Assembly: GCF_042686195.1 (NCBI RefSeq)
Contig: NZ_JBHUOQ010000001.1
Coordinates: forward strand, 1,054,001 to 1,118,000
Length of the DNA: 64,000 nucleotides
Direction: 5' to 3'
DNA from: Corticicoccus populi
Lineage (GTDB): Bacteria > Bacillota > Bacilli > Staphylococcales > Salinicoccaceae
Positions 32,426 to 41,559 of the stretch are shown piece by piece (positions within the stretch are counted from its first letter, which is position 1; every line of letters starts with the position of its first letter). The notes beneath the pieces are model-generated. The model worked only from the letters and a program-made list of their open reading frames with translations. It was not told the origin of the DNA and did not search any database. The translations under genes and the position numbers were made by a program.

Positions 32426-35266
32426 TTACGGTCCGTCAGTTAATGTCCATGTCAGTTTTGTCGAGTATGCACTACTTGGACTTGCAGTTATTGGATTTAA
32501 TCGTAATAAAATCCCTCTGTCCCGCTGCCAGGTGACTGTCGATATGCCGTTACTGTCCCTTTGATAATCTGTACTTGAGGCCACCTGTACAGCATTCGTT
32601 TCTATATTCCGGTAAGTACTGCCGTCATAATACACTAGGCTGTTATTAAGTGTATCTCCCTGTTGATTGGTCATTGGAGAATCTGCCCTCACATTAAGTC
32701 TCCATGATTGAGTATTCCGGGTATCTCTAATTTGGAATGAGTAATTATCCTCAGTTCTTGGAATATTTACATTATCTTCATTTTTAATCTCAGTAGTTTC
32801 AAAAATGATATCTTTAGGTGACTGCGCAAATTCAAGAACTTGTCTTTCCACCCTGATTTCGGCTGCTTCTGAAGGTATATTCTTTCCTGAATCAATCGCA
32901 TCAACTCTAATCGTGCTGCCATCAGCAGCAGCCGAGGAAAGATTTAATGTAAATTGTCCTGAAGCATTTGCCGTTGTTGATATTGACGGTGTATCTGTGA
33001 GATATACTCTTGAATTCGGCGCCGCAGTACCTGTGATACTATTCGAACCAGGCGCCACCCTGTTTAATACGGGTTTTTGAGAAGGTGATTCAATAACCAT
33101 ACGCCTTTTATCACTTAAATTGAAACGCGTATTAAAATTATTAACACTCGGTACCATATTAACTGCCGAAACATTATTACCGTTCACATTAAACTGCATT
33201 CTGGACTGTGTTCTTGTATACTGTACCGGGCGTCCTGTAGTAGTATTCCCCCATAATCCAAGCACCATTCCATCCGCATTAATCGTTGCATTGGTAGTGG
33301 ATGAAAATAAGCGTCCGCCGCCTGTATTGTTTACTAAATTGAAGTAAGCATTACTGCCGACATTAATGTTTAAACTCCCTGATTTGTGTATATTAACGCC
33401 CTGACTCAATATATTTAATTGGGCATTGCTTGCAACTGACAATGTATTTCCTGCCAGAGAAACCGCTGCAGCAGTATTAGAGTTATTTAATTGAGTAATA
33501 TTTGTTATCGAAGATGACATAACAGACATACTGCCTGTCGTGAGTACACTGCTGTTATTCGGTGAAGAAATATTATTAGTTCCACTAAAATTAATTACAC
33601 TGCTCTGACCATTGAAAAAACTACGTCCGCTTGATAACAAAAGTGATGGTGTTGCTGAAAAATTTACATTTTGAACATTTACAGTTGAATTGCCTGAAGA
33701 ATTTAAAAAAGCTGAATTAATTAAAGACAGTATTTCTCCCATATTTATAGAGTTAAAATTCCTCAATGTAAATGTACTGATCCCATCTGTTGTACTGTTG
33801 CTTAAATTGTAATTAGCAAGTGCTGCAATAGTTTGGAAAGTCATATTACTATTATTCCCATCCCAAATTTTAGCTCTGGAGTTTGATGCGATAGTAACCG
33901 ACCCTATATTAATATTATGCGTAAAATTCCCCATATGTTGGACAGTACCTACACTGGAATTTCTTAAATCACTATGCATATCTGTTGTGTTGTAAACACA
34001 CCCCGCAGGTCTATTTATAAGCGGACGGCTTGCCGGGCAGTTTAAACTATTCATCACAGAAGGAATTCCATAACTTGAAACTTCAAAGTCTGTCTGCTCA
34101 GTTTCTTCCTCAACTTCACGTTCTGCTTCTTCTGACTCTGCCTGTTCAGTTTCTTCCTCAGCTTCACGTTCTGATTCTTCTGACTCTGCCTGTTCAGTTT
34201 CTTCCTCAGCTTCACGTTCTGCTTCTTCGGCTTCTGCCTGTTCAGTTTCTTCCTCAACTTCACGTTCTGATTCTTCTGACTCTGCCTGTTCAGTTTCTTC
34301 CTCAGATTCACGTTCTGCTTCTTCGGCTTCTGCCTGTTCAGTTTCTTCCTCGGCTTCACGTTCCGCTTCTTCTGACTCTGTCTGCTCAGCTTCACGCTCT
34401 GATTCTTCTGACTCTGCCTGTTCAGTTTCTTTCTCAGCTTCACGCTCTGATTCTTCTGACTCTGTCTGCTCAGCTTCTTCCTCAGCTTCACGTTCTGCTT
34501 CTTCGGCTTCTGCCTGGGCGGCTTCTTCCTCGGCTTTACGTTCTGCTTCTTCGGCTTCTGCCTGGGCTGCCTCTTCCTCGGTTTTACGTTCTGCTTCTTC
34601 GGCTTCTGCCTGGGCGGCTTCTTCCTCGGCTTTACGTTCTGCTTCTTCGGCTTCTGCCTGAGCAGCTTCTTCCTCAGCTTTTCGTTCTGCTTCTTCGGCT
34701 TCTGCCTGAGCAGCCTCTTCCTCAGCTTTACGTTCCGCTTCTTCCGCTTCCGCCTGAGCTGCCTCTTCCTCAGCTTTACGTTCCGCTTCTTCCGCTTCCG
34801 CCTGGGCTGCCTCTTCCTCAGCTTTTCGTTCCGCTTCTTCAATAAGTTTCTCAGTCATTTTTAAATCTCTACAGTCTAAGTTCCCACTTAATTCTACTGT
34901 TTTTTCATCTGACTGATCTTTCAAAACCACATTGGCTTTAATTTTATTATTGCCAATTTCGATTTCAATACTCTGCTTTTCCGTTATTGGTTCATCTAAT
35001 GGAAAAGTAAATTTCTGTTGCTGATTGACAATCACTTCGCTGTGTTTTTTTCCGTCTATTTTCAAAACAACAACTTCAGAAGGGATTCCCTGTCCTGTAA
35101 TTTTATTATCACCCTCAACAGGACTATCCAAATAAAATTCATACTGTTGACATGCTGTATCAGGATCAATATCAGAATCTGTCTCTGCAGCTTGGACATG
35201 AGAAAACTCCAATATAGAACTAATCAGTAAAATCACTGCCATATTTATAATAAAAAACTTCCTCAT
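32426..35266 (-). CDS. Large WxL-domain surface adhesin with Ala/Glu repeat stalk
   Basis: 946 residues. Signal peptide 1-26. An N-terminal Ig-like domain (about 40-125) precedes a coiled, highly charged repeat stalk (about 143-390; EEAERKAEEEAAQAEA units, then EEAEREAEEETEQ-type). Then comes an Asn/Ser-rich region (about 400-700) with the look of a beta-helix, as in pectate lyase-like adhesive domains of WxL proteins, a second Ig-like domain (VLNRVAPGSNSITGTAAPNS), and a C-terminal WxL domain with both motifs, SWRLNV and LTWTLTDGP, which bind peptidoglycan non-covalently. Third gene of the WxL operon; it is probably the functional adhesin of a complex with the DUF916 partner upstream. Confidence 0.9.
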   Translation of the reverse strand: MRKFFIINMAVILLISSILEFSHVQAAETDSDIDPDTACQQYEFYLDSPVEGDNKITGQGIPSEVVVLKIDGKKHSEVIVNQQQKFTFPLDEPITEKQSIEIEIGNNKIKANVVLKDQSDEKTVELSGNLDCRDLKMTEKLIEEAERKAEEEAAQAEAEEAERKAEEEAAQAEAEEAERKAEEEAAQAEAEEAERKAEEEAAQAEAEEAERKAEEEAAQAEAEEAERKTEEEAAQAEAEEAERKAEEEAAQAEAEEAEREAEEEAEQTESEESEREAEKETEQAESEESEREAEQTESEEAEREAEEETEQAEAEEAERESEEETEQAESEESEREVEEETEQAEAEEAEREAEEETEQAESEESEREAEEETEQAESEEAEREVEEETEQTDFEVSSYGIPSVMNSLNCPASRPLINRPAGCVYNTTDMHSDLRNSSVGTVQHMGNFTHNINIGSVTIASNSRAKIWDGNNSNMTFQTIAALANYNLSNSTTDGISTFTLRNFNSINMGEILSLINSAFLNSSGNSTVNVQNVNFSATPSLLLSSGRSFFNGQSSVINFSGTNNISSPNNSSVLTTGSMSVMSSSITNITQLNNSNTAAAVSLAGNTLSVASNAQLNILSQGVNIHKSGSLNINVGSNAYFNLVNNTGGGRLFSSTTNATINADGMVLGLWGNTTTGRPVQYTRTQSRMQFNVNGNNVSAVNMVPSVNNFNTRFNLSDKRRMVIESPSQKPVLNRVAPGSNSITGTAAPNSRVYLTDTPSISTTANASGQFTLNLSSAAADGSTIRVDAIDSGKNIPSEAAEIRVERQVLEFAQSPKDIIFETTEIKNEDNVNIPRTEDNYSFQIRDTRNTQSWRLNVRADSPMTNQQGDTLNNSLVYYDGSTYRNIETNAVQVASSTDYQRDSNGISTVTWQRDRGILLRLNPITASPSSAYSTKLTWTLTDGP
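34099..34840 (-). repeat. Tandem 45-bp repeats coding an Ala/Glu/Arg coiled stalk
   Basis: About 16-17 units of 15 codons. The first block (nearest the N-terminus) repeats AERKAEEEAAQAEAE almost without change; the second block varies (EREAEEETEQAESEES) and has lost six or seven residues in one unit. Uneven divergence suggests recent amplification at the N-terminal side. The complementary strand is stop-free for the same codon reasons as the LysM protein's repeats. Confidence 0.88.
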
Positions 35267-35288
35267 GTCTGCCTCCCTGAATTTTTCA

Positions 35289-36317
35289 TCAAGATTTTTT
35301 TCTTCTCAGTAATAAAACAATAACTACAATAAGTAATAGTGTAACAACAGCTCCGATAGCAAGCAGGATATACATCAGTGTGTTGTCCTGAGTCGCTTCG
35401 GGTTCTACAAGTTCTACTGCACCCTCGTTACCATCTTCTGCTTCTTCTTCTGTAATTTCAAAAGTTTCCTCAAACTCCCATTGATGTGACTCATTCTCAG
35501 CAGTTGCCCGGAATGTATAATCCCCCGGCTCAAGCCTTTCATTATTAAATGATACAGGGAAATTAAAGACATTATTCGGTGCTACATTAAAAGATTCATT
35601 TTCTTCAGTAAAGAGCGGTTCATCAGAACCATTCTCAAAAACTTCTGCTTTAATATGAAGTTCTTGAATCAATGTCGGTGTCGGATTATAAAATGTTGTC
35701 TGTAATCCTGTACGATGGTTGATTAAACCGGCAGATACACTTTCAAGACCTAGGTCAGGTTCAACTTCCGTATCGTTACCTTCCTCAGTAATTTGAACAG
35801 CCAGTGCATACGCATACTGATTAATAATATCTACTGCAGATTCTTCATTATTATTGTCAGCTTCCTGAGTAACAAAAATACCGCCAAGTATCATTCCATC
35901 AAAAGATTCATCCGGTGCTTCCACATTAACAACAACCGTTTCCTCACTATCTGCTTCTACAGTGATCTGCTCAGTATTAACACTTGAAATATCATCAAAT
36001 GCATAGTTCATTGATTCATGATATGTGTCTATACTGCCATCATATGTAATGACACCGTTACTGTTGGTTGCAGCAAAATGCGTTGAAATCTCGAGCTCAA
36101 TCTCTTCGTCTGAAGAATTATGAATGATGATTTCTAAATTCTGTCTTTGATTTTGTGTCATTTCAATATCGAAATATGTCACTTCTTCATTCACTTGATT
36201 TTCCGGAAGTACCGGTGTTACAGAAAAAGGAACCTGATCTTCTTCTGCTGATACCTTTGAAGTTGACATAAAGAGAAAGCTCACACATATCATTATTAAA
36301 AAGATAGTTTTTTTCAT
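35289..36317 (-). CDS. WxL-interacting protein (DUF916 + DUF3324, membrane anchored)
   Basis: 342 residues. Signal peptide about 1-24 (ends VSAEED), DUF916 domain (about 29-160; FSVTPVLPENQ, DIEMTQNQRQNLEIIIHN), DUF3324 domain (about 165-290), then a C-terminal TM helix (313-337) with an RRKKS stop-transfer. These two domains are the peptidoglycan-binding and WxL-host-binding modules of WxL partner proteins. The gene sits between two WxL genes, as in csc/WxL operons of Enterococcus, Listeria and lactobacilli, and should tether the complex to membrane and wall. Confidence 0.92.
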   Translation of the reverse strand: MKKTIFLIMICVSFLFMSTSKVSAEEDQVPFSVTPVLPENQVNEEVTYFDIEMTQNQRQNLEIIIHNSSDEEIELEISTHFAATNSNGVITYDGSIDTYHESMNYAFDDISSVNTEQITVEADSEETVVVNVEAPDESFDGMILGGIFVTQEADNNNEESAVDIINQYAYALAVQITEEGNDTEVEPDLGLESVSAGLINHRTGLQTTFYNPTPTLIQELHIKAEVFENGSDEPLFTEENESFNVAPNNVFNFPVSFNNERLEPGDYTFRATAENESHQWEFEETFEITEEEAEDGNEGAVELVEPEATQDNTLMYILLAIGAVVTLLLIVVIVLLLRRKKS

Positions 36318-36349
36318 ACTCTTTTCCTTCCTGTCAAATATATAAATAT

Positions 36350-36399
36350 CCCTTTACAGCAGTTAGAATATTTTAATGTTCTCTGTCCACTGTAAAAGG
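36350..36399 (-). other. Intercistronic hairpin between the WxL and DUF916 genes
   Basis: CCTTTTACAG and CTGTAAAGGG on the minus strand form a 10-bp stem (one wobble) around a loop of about 30 nt. No T run follows, so it is more likely an RNA-stabilising or processing element that keeps the first cistron abundant than a full terminator. Confidence 0.4.
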
Positions 36400-36431
36400 A
36401 TATAATTAGTTAATATGTCTTATATTATAAC

Positions 36432-37139
36432 TTACTGTCCCGGACCGGATGTTAACGTCCATGTGATTGTAGAAGTATGATTTCCTTCAGTTGCTGAAGC
36501 TTCCGGTACATTTAAAGATACTTTTTCATTCGTATCAGTAGTATCTTCACTTAACCAACGCACGACCCAGGTACCTAAACCTTCAGCAGTATTTAATGCA
36601 GCACCGCTTTCACGTGCTTCTGCAGATGCAACCTGAACTGCATCTCCTCCAGTTGCAAGGTCAATTGAACCATTTACAGTTGGACCATCGGTTGTTGATG
36701 CTGAAATCGCATCACCATCAGCAAATGAAATCACTGACCCTGGGAGTGATGGATCTGAGCCATCATTAAATGTACTTGCTGATGCAGTTACATTCCAGCC
36801 CTCACCTGTACCACGACGATCTGAAACTTGAATATACGGTCTTTCAGTCGTTGAATTGTAAACTTGTGAAGATGGACTGATTTCATGAGATCCGAAATCT
36901 ATATGAGATACATAGTCCAAAGTAAAAGGACCGGTTTCTCCAGTGATATTGCCGTCATCCTCATCCACATCTCCCGGCTGACTTGGATCTTCAGGATCCA
37001 CTGGATCAACAGAATCTGTCGGAGCTGTAAACTCAACTGTTGCATTAGAATCTGCTGCATACACATTGGCTGTTAAAATTGTTGGTGCTGCGATTAAACC
37101 AAGAGCCAGAGTAGCTAAGATTGTTTTTTTATTCTTCAT
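36432..37139 (-). CDS. Small WxL-domain surface protein
   Basis: 235 residues. Signal peptide 1-28 (ends NVYAAD), a Pro/Asp-rich linker (VDPVDPEDPSQPGDVDEDD) and a WxL domain (about 70-235) with YIQVSDRRGTGEGWNVTAS in the first motif region and TITWTLTSGPGQ at the C-terminus. The protein would coat the wall non-covalently. First gene of the WxL operon, with AAGGGGACAGG before the ATG; a cre-like site lies 186 bp upstream. Confidence 0.92.
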   Translation of the reverse strand: MKNKKTILATLALGLIAAPTILTANVYAADSNATVEFTAPTDSVDPVDPEDPSQPGDVDEDDGNITGETGPFTLDYVSHIDFGSHEISPSSQVYNSTTERPYIQVSDRRGTGEGWNVTASASTFNDGSDPSLPGSVISFADGDAISASTTDGPTVNGSIDLATGGDAVQVASAEARESGAALNTAEGLGTWVVRWLSEDTTDTNEKVSLNVPEASATEGNHTSTITWTLTSGPGQ

Positions 37140-37324
37140 TTCCTGTCCCCTTAATATCTTATTTTTTGAAATATTTTCTAACTAACTCAATGTTATAATG
37201 AAATCCACATATTGTAAAGTATAAATATTCATCAATGTTAATTTAATTTTTAGTGAAATTACAAATTGTCCAATAATAATACACACTTTCATAATAGTGG
37301 TCATTGATTTATATCAAGAATTAT

Positions 37325-37338
37325 GGTAAACGTTATCA
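37325..37338 (+). promoter_or_regulatory. cre-like site upstream of the WxL operon
   Basis: GGTAAACGTTATCA matches the cre consensus TGWAARCGYTWNCW at 13 of 14 positions. It lies 186 bp before the first WxL gene. Catabolite control of WxL/csc clusters has been reported in Lactobacillus plantarum, so CcpA control is plausible here. Confidence 0.5.
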
Positions 37339-37616
37339 ATACTATATTACCAGTACTTACAGCATTTAAATTGATATCTAAATTGGCTGTTTTATGCATT
37401 TATTCTTTCGATATCCTAAATATTTCACTTTATAAGCCTTTAAGATAATTCTATTTATTTCTAAAAATAAAATGAGTATTCAATCCTGCTAATATGAATA
37501 TTTATTCATAAATAAAAAATGATATTACTGTATTATTAAATACTACCAATAATAATCAAGTATAATTATTAGTTATTTTCATAAAAAAATGTATAATTTT
37601 ACACTTATAAGGTATA

Positions 37617-38251
37617 CATGACTATATTATTAATCAGGAAACTGCTGACAGAAAATCATTTTTCAGAAAAATAGAGTATGATTTTTCTAATTTCATCTAA
37701 TAAATAAGTGCATTTTTTATCTTCATATTGTATTTTTATTTAATCATTTTCGACATCTTTATAATAAAGAAAGATATTTTCCATAACATTAAATACTTTA
37801 GTCGTTAATCTTTTTTAATTAACTTCTCAGTCTCTAAAGTATCATGACTAATGAGATATTTTATAACTGTTGTAAAACATTCAAACTTTCCTCTAATTGA
37901 TATGGAGTGTAATGTTTAGATTGATTGTTGAGTTCTAAGAGCATAAATGAATTAATATATGTCGATTTCCCAGAACTATTCCTCCCTAATAACTACCATA
38001 TTCGAATTGATATCCCGAATATTTTTCAGCTTATATAAAGCATCCATGTTATGAACATTCACATAAGCTGACCTGTCCTTATTTTGAATACCTCCCTCGA
38101 ATAAGTTCTTTAGAATAATTGAACTTAAACCATCACTAACTAAGGTTTTGAATCTATTAATAAAATCTCCAATTAACTTCTTTTAATAGCTCTCTAGAGT
38201 TAAATCATCATAAGATTGCCTTATAAATTCTTCAAACTTGTTGATCATCAT
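37617..38251 (-). pseudogene. Decayed AAA-family ATPase gene
   Basis: An ATG at 38251 with GAAGGTG upstream opens MMINKFEEFIRQSYDD, but a TAA occurs at codon 23. The same frame then continues readable through KNIRDINSNMVVIR. After a one-base shift the Walker A motif GRNSSGKST follows, then about 40 residues to a stop at 37861. Beyond it, more protein-like text appears in shifting frames (KRLTTKVFNVMENIFLYYKDVEND, a stop, then KIQYEDKKCTYLLDEIRKI). At least two nonsense codons and two frameshifts make this a dead gene. The layout (short N-terminus, IRDINSNMVVIRGRNSSGKST) resembles AAA/OLD-like ATPases of the kind found in defence or abortive-infection systems; the family is not certain. Confidence 0.7.
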
Positions 38252-38328
38252 GTCACACCTTCGTTTCCATTTATTATCTAAATTATAATATTTCTTAAGA
38301 GAAGTGAAATAACCCCTCCAATAAATCA

Positions 38329-38358
38329 TTGAAAATTCCGTTTATTCTGAATTATAAT
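38329..38358 (+). promoter_or_regulatory. Promoter of the permease-creatininase-SDR operon
   Basis: TTGAAA (38329-38334), an 18-bp spacer and a perfect TATAAT (38353-38358) are placed 33 bp before the TTG start at 38392. Confidence 0.75.
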
Positions 38359-38391
38359 ATTAAAGACACATACTTTGAGAGGAGATCACTT

Positions 38392-39759
38392 TTGGAAAAA
38401 TCACAGAAAAATTCTATTGTCAGATCATTGGGCTTTACTGACCTTTGGTCAATCGGTGTTGGTGCATTAGTCGGCGGAGGCATATTTACAGTCATTGCAC
38501 CAGCTATTAGTGAAACCGGACCGTCATTATTTATCGCTTTTTTAATCGCAGGGATACTCGCCATATTATCTTCAATGAGTTATGCTGAGATGGCTTCTAA
38601 ATGGCCTTATCAAGGAGCATCTTATGTATACTCAAAATATGCTTTTTACCCTATATCCAAAGATTTATCGAAGCTTATTGCACTTTGGTGCTCCGGATTG
38701 TATTTTTTGTCATTTTCATTTGCGGCAGGTGCTGTAAACCTTGGGTTTGCTGGTTACCTAACTGTTTTACTTCCTTGGATGCCACCATACATTTCCGGCC
38801 CACTTATTTCTATTTTAATCACTCTTATGCTGCTCTTTGGCATTAACTTTACAGGAAAAATAAACACCGTATTATCAATTATCCAAATCGTTTCACTGCT
38901 TGCGATTGCTTTCTTTACGATTTCCAGTAATCCAGCAGGTCCATTTACTTATACAGATTTATTTACGAATGGTATCGGTGGGTTGTTTGCTGCAGTTGCC
39001 CTCATTGCTTTTGGTCAAATGCAGGTGGAAGCAGTACTCACTCTGGGAGAAGAAGCTAAGAAACCGAAGATTAATTTACCATACGCACAGATTTCGGCAC
39101 TTATTACAGTTGTCGTATTATATGTATTAGTCGGTTACGGTGTAGTATCCAGCTCGCCTATTGATGACCTGGCAGCCTCTGCGGCACCTTTGGCTCTTGC
39201 TATTGAAAATGTATTACCCCAGTATGGTCCATTTTTGATTGCTATTGCTGCATTAACTGCCACTGCGACATCAACCATTGGTTGCCTTCTTGGTGCATCC
39301 AGAATGTTATATGCTGCCGCTAGAGAACACGCATTTCCTATGGTATTTGCAAAATTATCAAAATCAGGTATACCATACAATGCCGTACTTGCAACTGGTA
39401 TTCTTGCACTCGCTGCAACTTTCATGAGTATATTTGGATACGCTGAAGTTTTGAATATACTTATTAGTGCTGCTGTATTTGCAAACTGGTTTATGATGAT
39501 ATTAATGAATATTGCTTTAGTGATTGTCAGAAAAACTCGCCCTGACTGGGATCCAAAATTCAGATACCCGTTCAATATTAAGAATGTACCGGTGCTTGCT
39601 TTAGTTGCTTCACTTGGTTGCATGATTATCATCACTTATGTTAATCCAATTGCGATTGCAATCGGTATTGGATGGCTTATCCTATTGACACTTTGGTACT
39701 ATTTATATGCTAAAAAGCGCTGGAACTTCTTATCAGCAGAAGACATCGACAACTTATAA
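38392..39759 (+). CDS. APC-family permease
   Basis: 455 residues from the TTG at 38392, with GAGAGGAG seven bases upstream. A longer in-frame reading would start within the -35 box of the promoter and so is rejected. About 12 TM segments; TM1 holds SIGVGALVGGGIFTV, the unwound helix of amino acid-polyamine-organocation transporters, and EAVLTLGEEAKKPKINLP follows TM6. The substrate is probably an amino acid or an amine/amide compound processed by the creatininase-family and SDR enzymes encoded downstream. Confidence 0.9.
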   Translation: MEKSQKNSIVRSLGFTDLWSIGVGALVGGGIFTVIAPAISETGPSLFIAFLIAGILAILSSMSYAEMASKWPYQGASYVYSKYAFYPISKDLSKLIALWCSGLYFLSFSFAAGAVNLGFAGYLTVLLPWMPPYISGPLISILITLMLLFGINFTGKINTVLSIIQIVSLLAIAFFTISSNPAGPFTYTDLFTNGIGGLFAAVALIAFGQMQVEAVLTLGEEAKKPKINLPYAQISALITVVVLYVLVGYGVVSSSPIDDLAASAAPLALAIENVLPQYGPFLIAIAALTATATSTIGCLLGASRMLYAAAREHAFPMVFAKLSKSGIPYNAVLATGILALAATFMSIFGYAEVLNILISAAVFANWFMMILMNIALVIVRKTRPDWDPKFRYPFNIKNVPVLALVASLGCMIIITYVNPIAIAIGIGWLILLTLWYYLYAKKRWNFLSAEDIDNL

Positions 39760-39777
39760 ATTCAGAAAGGTGATATT

Positions 39778-40584
39778 ATGAAACGTTATTTACATGAAAA
39801 CAAATGGGAAGATATAGAATTATATTTAAAAAAGAGTACGACCATACTTTTACCGGTCGGCAGTGTTGAACAGCATGGAAAGCACTTACCTTTGGGAACA
39901 GATTCAATTCTTGCACAGGATATAGCATTAGATGTGGCGGATAAAACGGGGGTTCTAGTTGCTTCCCCATTATGGTATGGTTGGGCACCTCACCATATGG
40001 CTTATCCGGGAACAGTTACATTACGCCCTGAGACATTAACCAGTGTGGTTGAAGATGTAATTAATTCTTTAATTTATCATGGATTTGAAAAAATATTAAT
40101 TATCAACGGTCATCGAGAAGCGAATCTTCCACCTTTAAGAATTGCTCTGACACGGGTTCGTAATAACACCGGTGCTTTTGTTGGTATCGCTGATCCATTC
40201 TATATTAATGCTGTTGCCGGTCGGGAATTAAGTGATGTAGACCCCGGTGGGATTGGGCATGCTGAGGAATTGGAAACATCAGTGATGTATGATCGACACG
40301 GAGAATTATGTACTCCTGAAGCGGCAGTGAAAAACATTCCTTCAGACCATAATAAGTATCTGCAGCACGACCCGCATGTCTTAACTGATAAAATATTAAC
40401 GGCAAGTGATGTTGCACATTACAGAGAGGCTACAAATAATATTGGAGTAATGGGTGATTCAACCACTTCTGACAAAGAAAAAGGAAGAGAATATCAGGAA
40501 AGACTTACAAATAATATTGCTGAGTTTGTAAAGTATCTCGATGATTTGGAAGTTGAAATCAGAAAGAAAGATATACCGCTTTAA
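39778..40584 (+). CDS. Creatininase-family amidohydrolase (copy 1)
   Basis: 268 residues. Metal ligands are visible as in creatininase: Glu 31, His 33 and Asp 42 in VEQHGKHLPLGTD, His 112 and Glu 114 in INGHREAN. Family members open cyclic amides (creatinine) or act on FAPy-type pterin and riboflavin intermediates and on keto-inositols, so the substrate is open. It lies 18 bp after the permease gene with AAAGGTGA as ribosome site, in the same operon. Confidence 0.9.
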   Translation: MKRYLHENKWEDIELYLKKSTTILLPVGSVEQHGKHLPLGTDSILAQDIALDVADKTGVLVASPLWYGWAPHHMAYPGTVTLRPETLTSVVEDVINSLIYHGFEKILIINGHREANLPPLRIALTRVRNNTGAFVGIADPFYINAVAGRELSDVDPGGIGHAEELETSVMYDRHGELCTPEAAVKNIPSDHNKYLQHDPHVLTDKILTASDVAHYREATNNIGVMGDSTTSDKEKGREYQERLTNNIAEFVKYLDDLEVEIRKKDIPL

Positions 40585-40729
40585 GAAAAAATTCATTTTA
40601 TATTTGAACTGATTGTTATATGTCTTCTGACATCCTATTTCATAACAAACCCGTCTATGATTCAGAAAATTGAATCTCTTCCAGTTAAAAGATATATTGT
40701 TCTTATCACATTATAATGGAGGAGTACGT

Positions 40730-41500
40730 ATGGGAAGATTAGATCAAAAAGTAACAATTATTACAGGTGCTGCGAATGGCATGGGTGCAGTGACTGCAGA
40801 GTTGTTCGCACGTGAAGGTGCGAAAGTCATTGCGACTGACTTGGATAAAGATAAATTAGATGAAGTGGTTGCCGGCATTAACAATGAATATGACAGTGCT
40901 GCCATCGCAGTCCGGCACGACGTATCAAAGGCAGAGGACTGGAAGAATGTAGTTGATGAAGGACTTGAAGCATTCGGTACTATCAACGGTCTTGTCAATA
41001 ATGCCGGTGTGCAGGGTAAGGATTTAGTATTGGATGATTCTGAGGTTGAAGATTGGGATTTAGTTATGGATATTGATGCCAAAGGGGTTTTTCTTGGAAT
41101 TAAAGCTGTACTGCCTGCATTAAAAAAAGCCGGCAGCGGATCCATTGTAAATATAGGTTCCATGGGTGCATTACTCAGCACTAAAAATTCAAGTGTGACT
41201 TATGGTGCCGCGAAAGGTGCAATCACTGCATTTTCAAAATCTTCGGCGCTGCATCTTGGGAAAGACAATATACGGATTAATGTAATCCAGCCCGGTGCAA
41301 TCCGTACACCTTTAATGAACCGTATGCTGGATGCAGAACAAATTAAAGAAATTGAGAAATACACCTTACTGGGTAAAGTCGGTGAATCAGAAGATGTCGC
41401 ATATACTTCCCTGTTTCTGATTTCAGATGAAGCTGCTTTTATTAATGGTACTGAAATTTTAGTAGACGGCGGCTGGTCAATTAACGGTGATAAATCATAG
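40730..41500 (+). CDS. SDR-family oxidoreductase
   Basis: 256 residues from ATG 40730, which follows ATGGAGGAG; an upstream TTG would extend through non-coding sequence. NAD(P) motif TGAANGMG (12-19), the LVNNAG motif, the catalytic Ser in NIGSMGA, the YGAAKGA Tyr/Lys pair and IRTPLM are all present. Classical SDR of unknown substrate; the context suggests oxidation or reduction of a product of the creatininase-family enzyme. It is 145 bp downstream, so a secondary promoter is possible. Confidence 0.92.
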   Translation: MGRLDQKVTIITGAANGMGAVTAELFAREGAKVIATDLDKDKLDEVVAGINNEYDSAAIAVRHDVSKAEDWKNVVDEGLEAFGTINGLVNNAGVQGKDLVLDDSEVEDWDLVMDIDAKGVFLGIKAVLPALKKAGSGSIVNIGSMGALLSTKNSSVTYGAAKGAITAFSKSSALHLGKDNIRINVIQPGAIRTPLMNRMLDAEQIKEIEKYTLLGKVGESEDVAYTSLFLISDEAAFINGTEILVDGGWSINGDKS

Positions 41501-41518
41501 CCGTTGATGCTTCCACCT

Positions 41519-41559
41519 AAAAAACGTGATCTTTCACTTAAGAAAGACCACGTTTTTTT
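41519..41559. terminator. Bidirectional terminator between SDR and amidohydrolase genes
   Basis: AAAAAACGTGATCTTTC and GAAAGACCACGTTTTTTT form a stem of about 17 bp (one mismatch) with a 6-nt loop. A/T runs on both sides allow termination of both converging genes. Confidence 0.85.

Noticed and set aside
34030..34845. Long frames on both strands across the WxL adhesin repeat
   Set aside because: Same codon-bias effect of a tandem repeat; they are low-complexity and have no start signals.
37140..37616. Further gene upstream of the WxL operon
   Set aside because: All frames are interrupted by frequent stops; only the cre-like site and faint decay traces are supportable.
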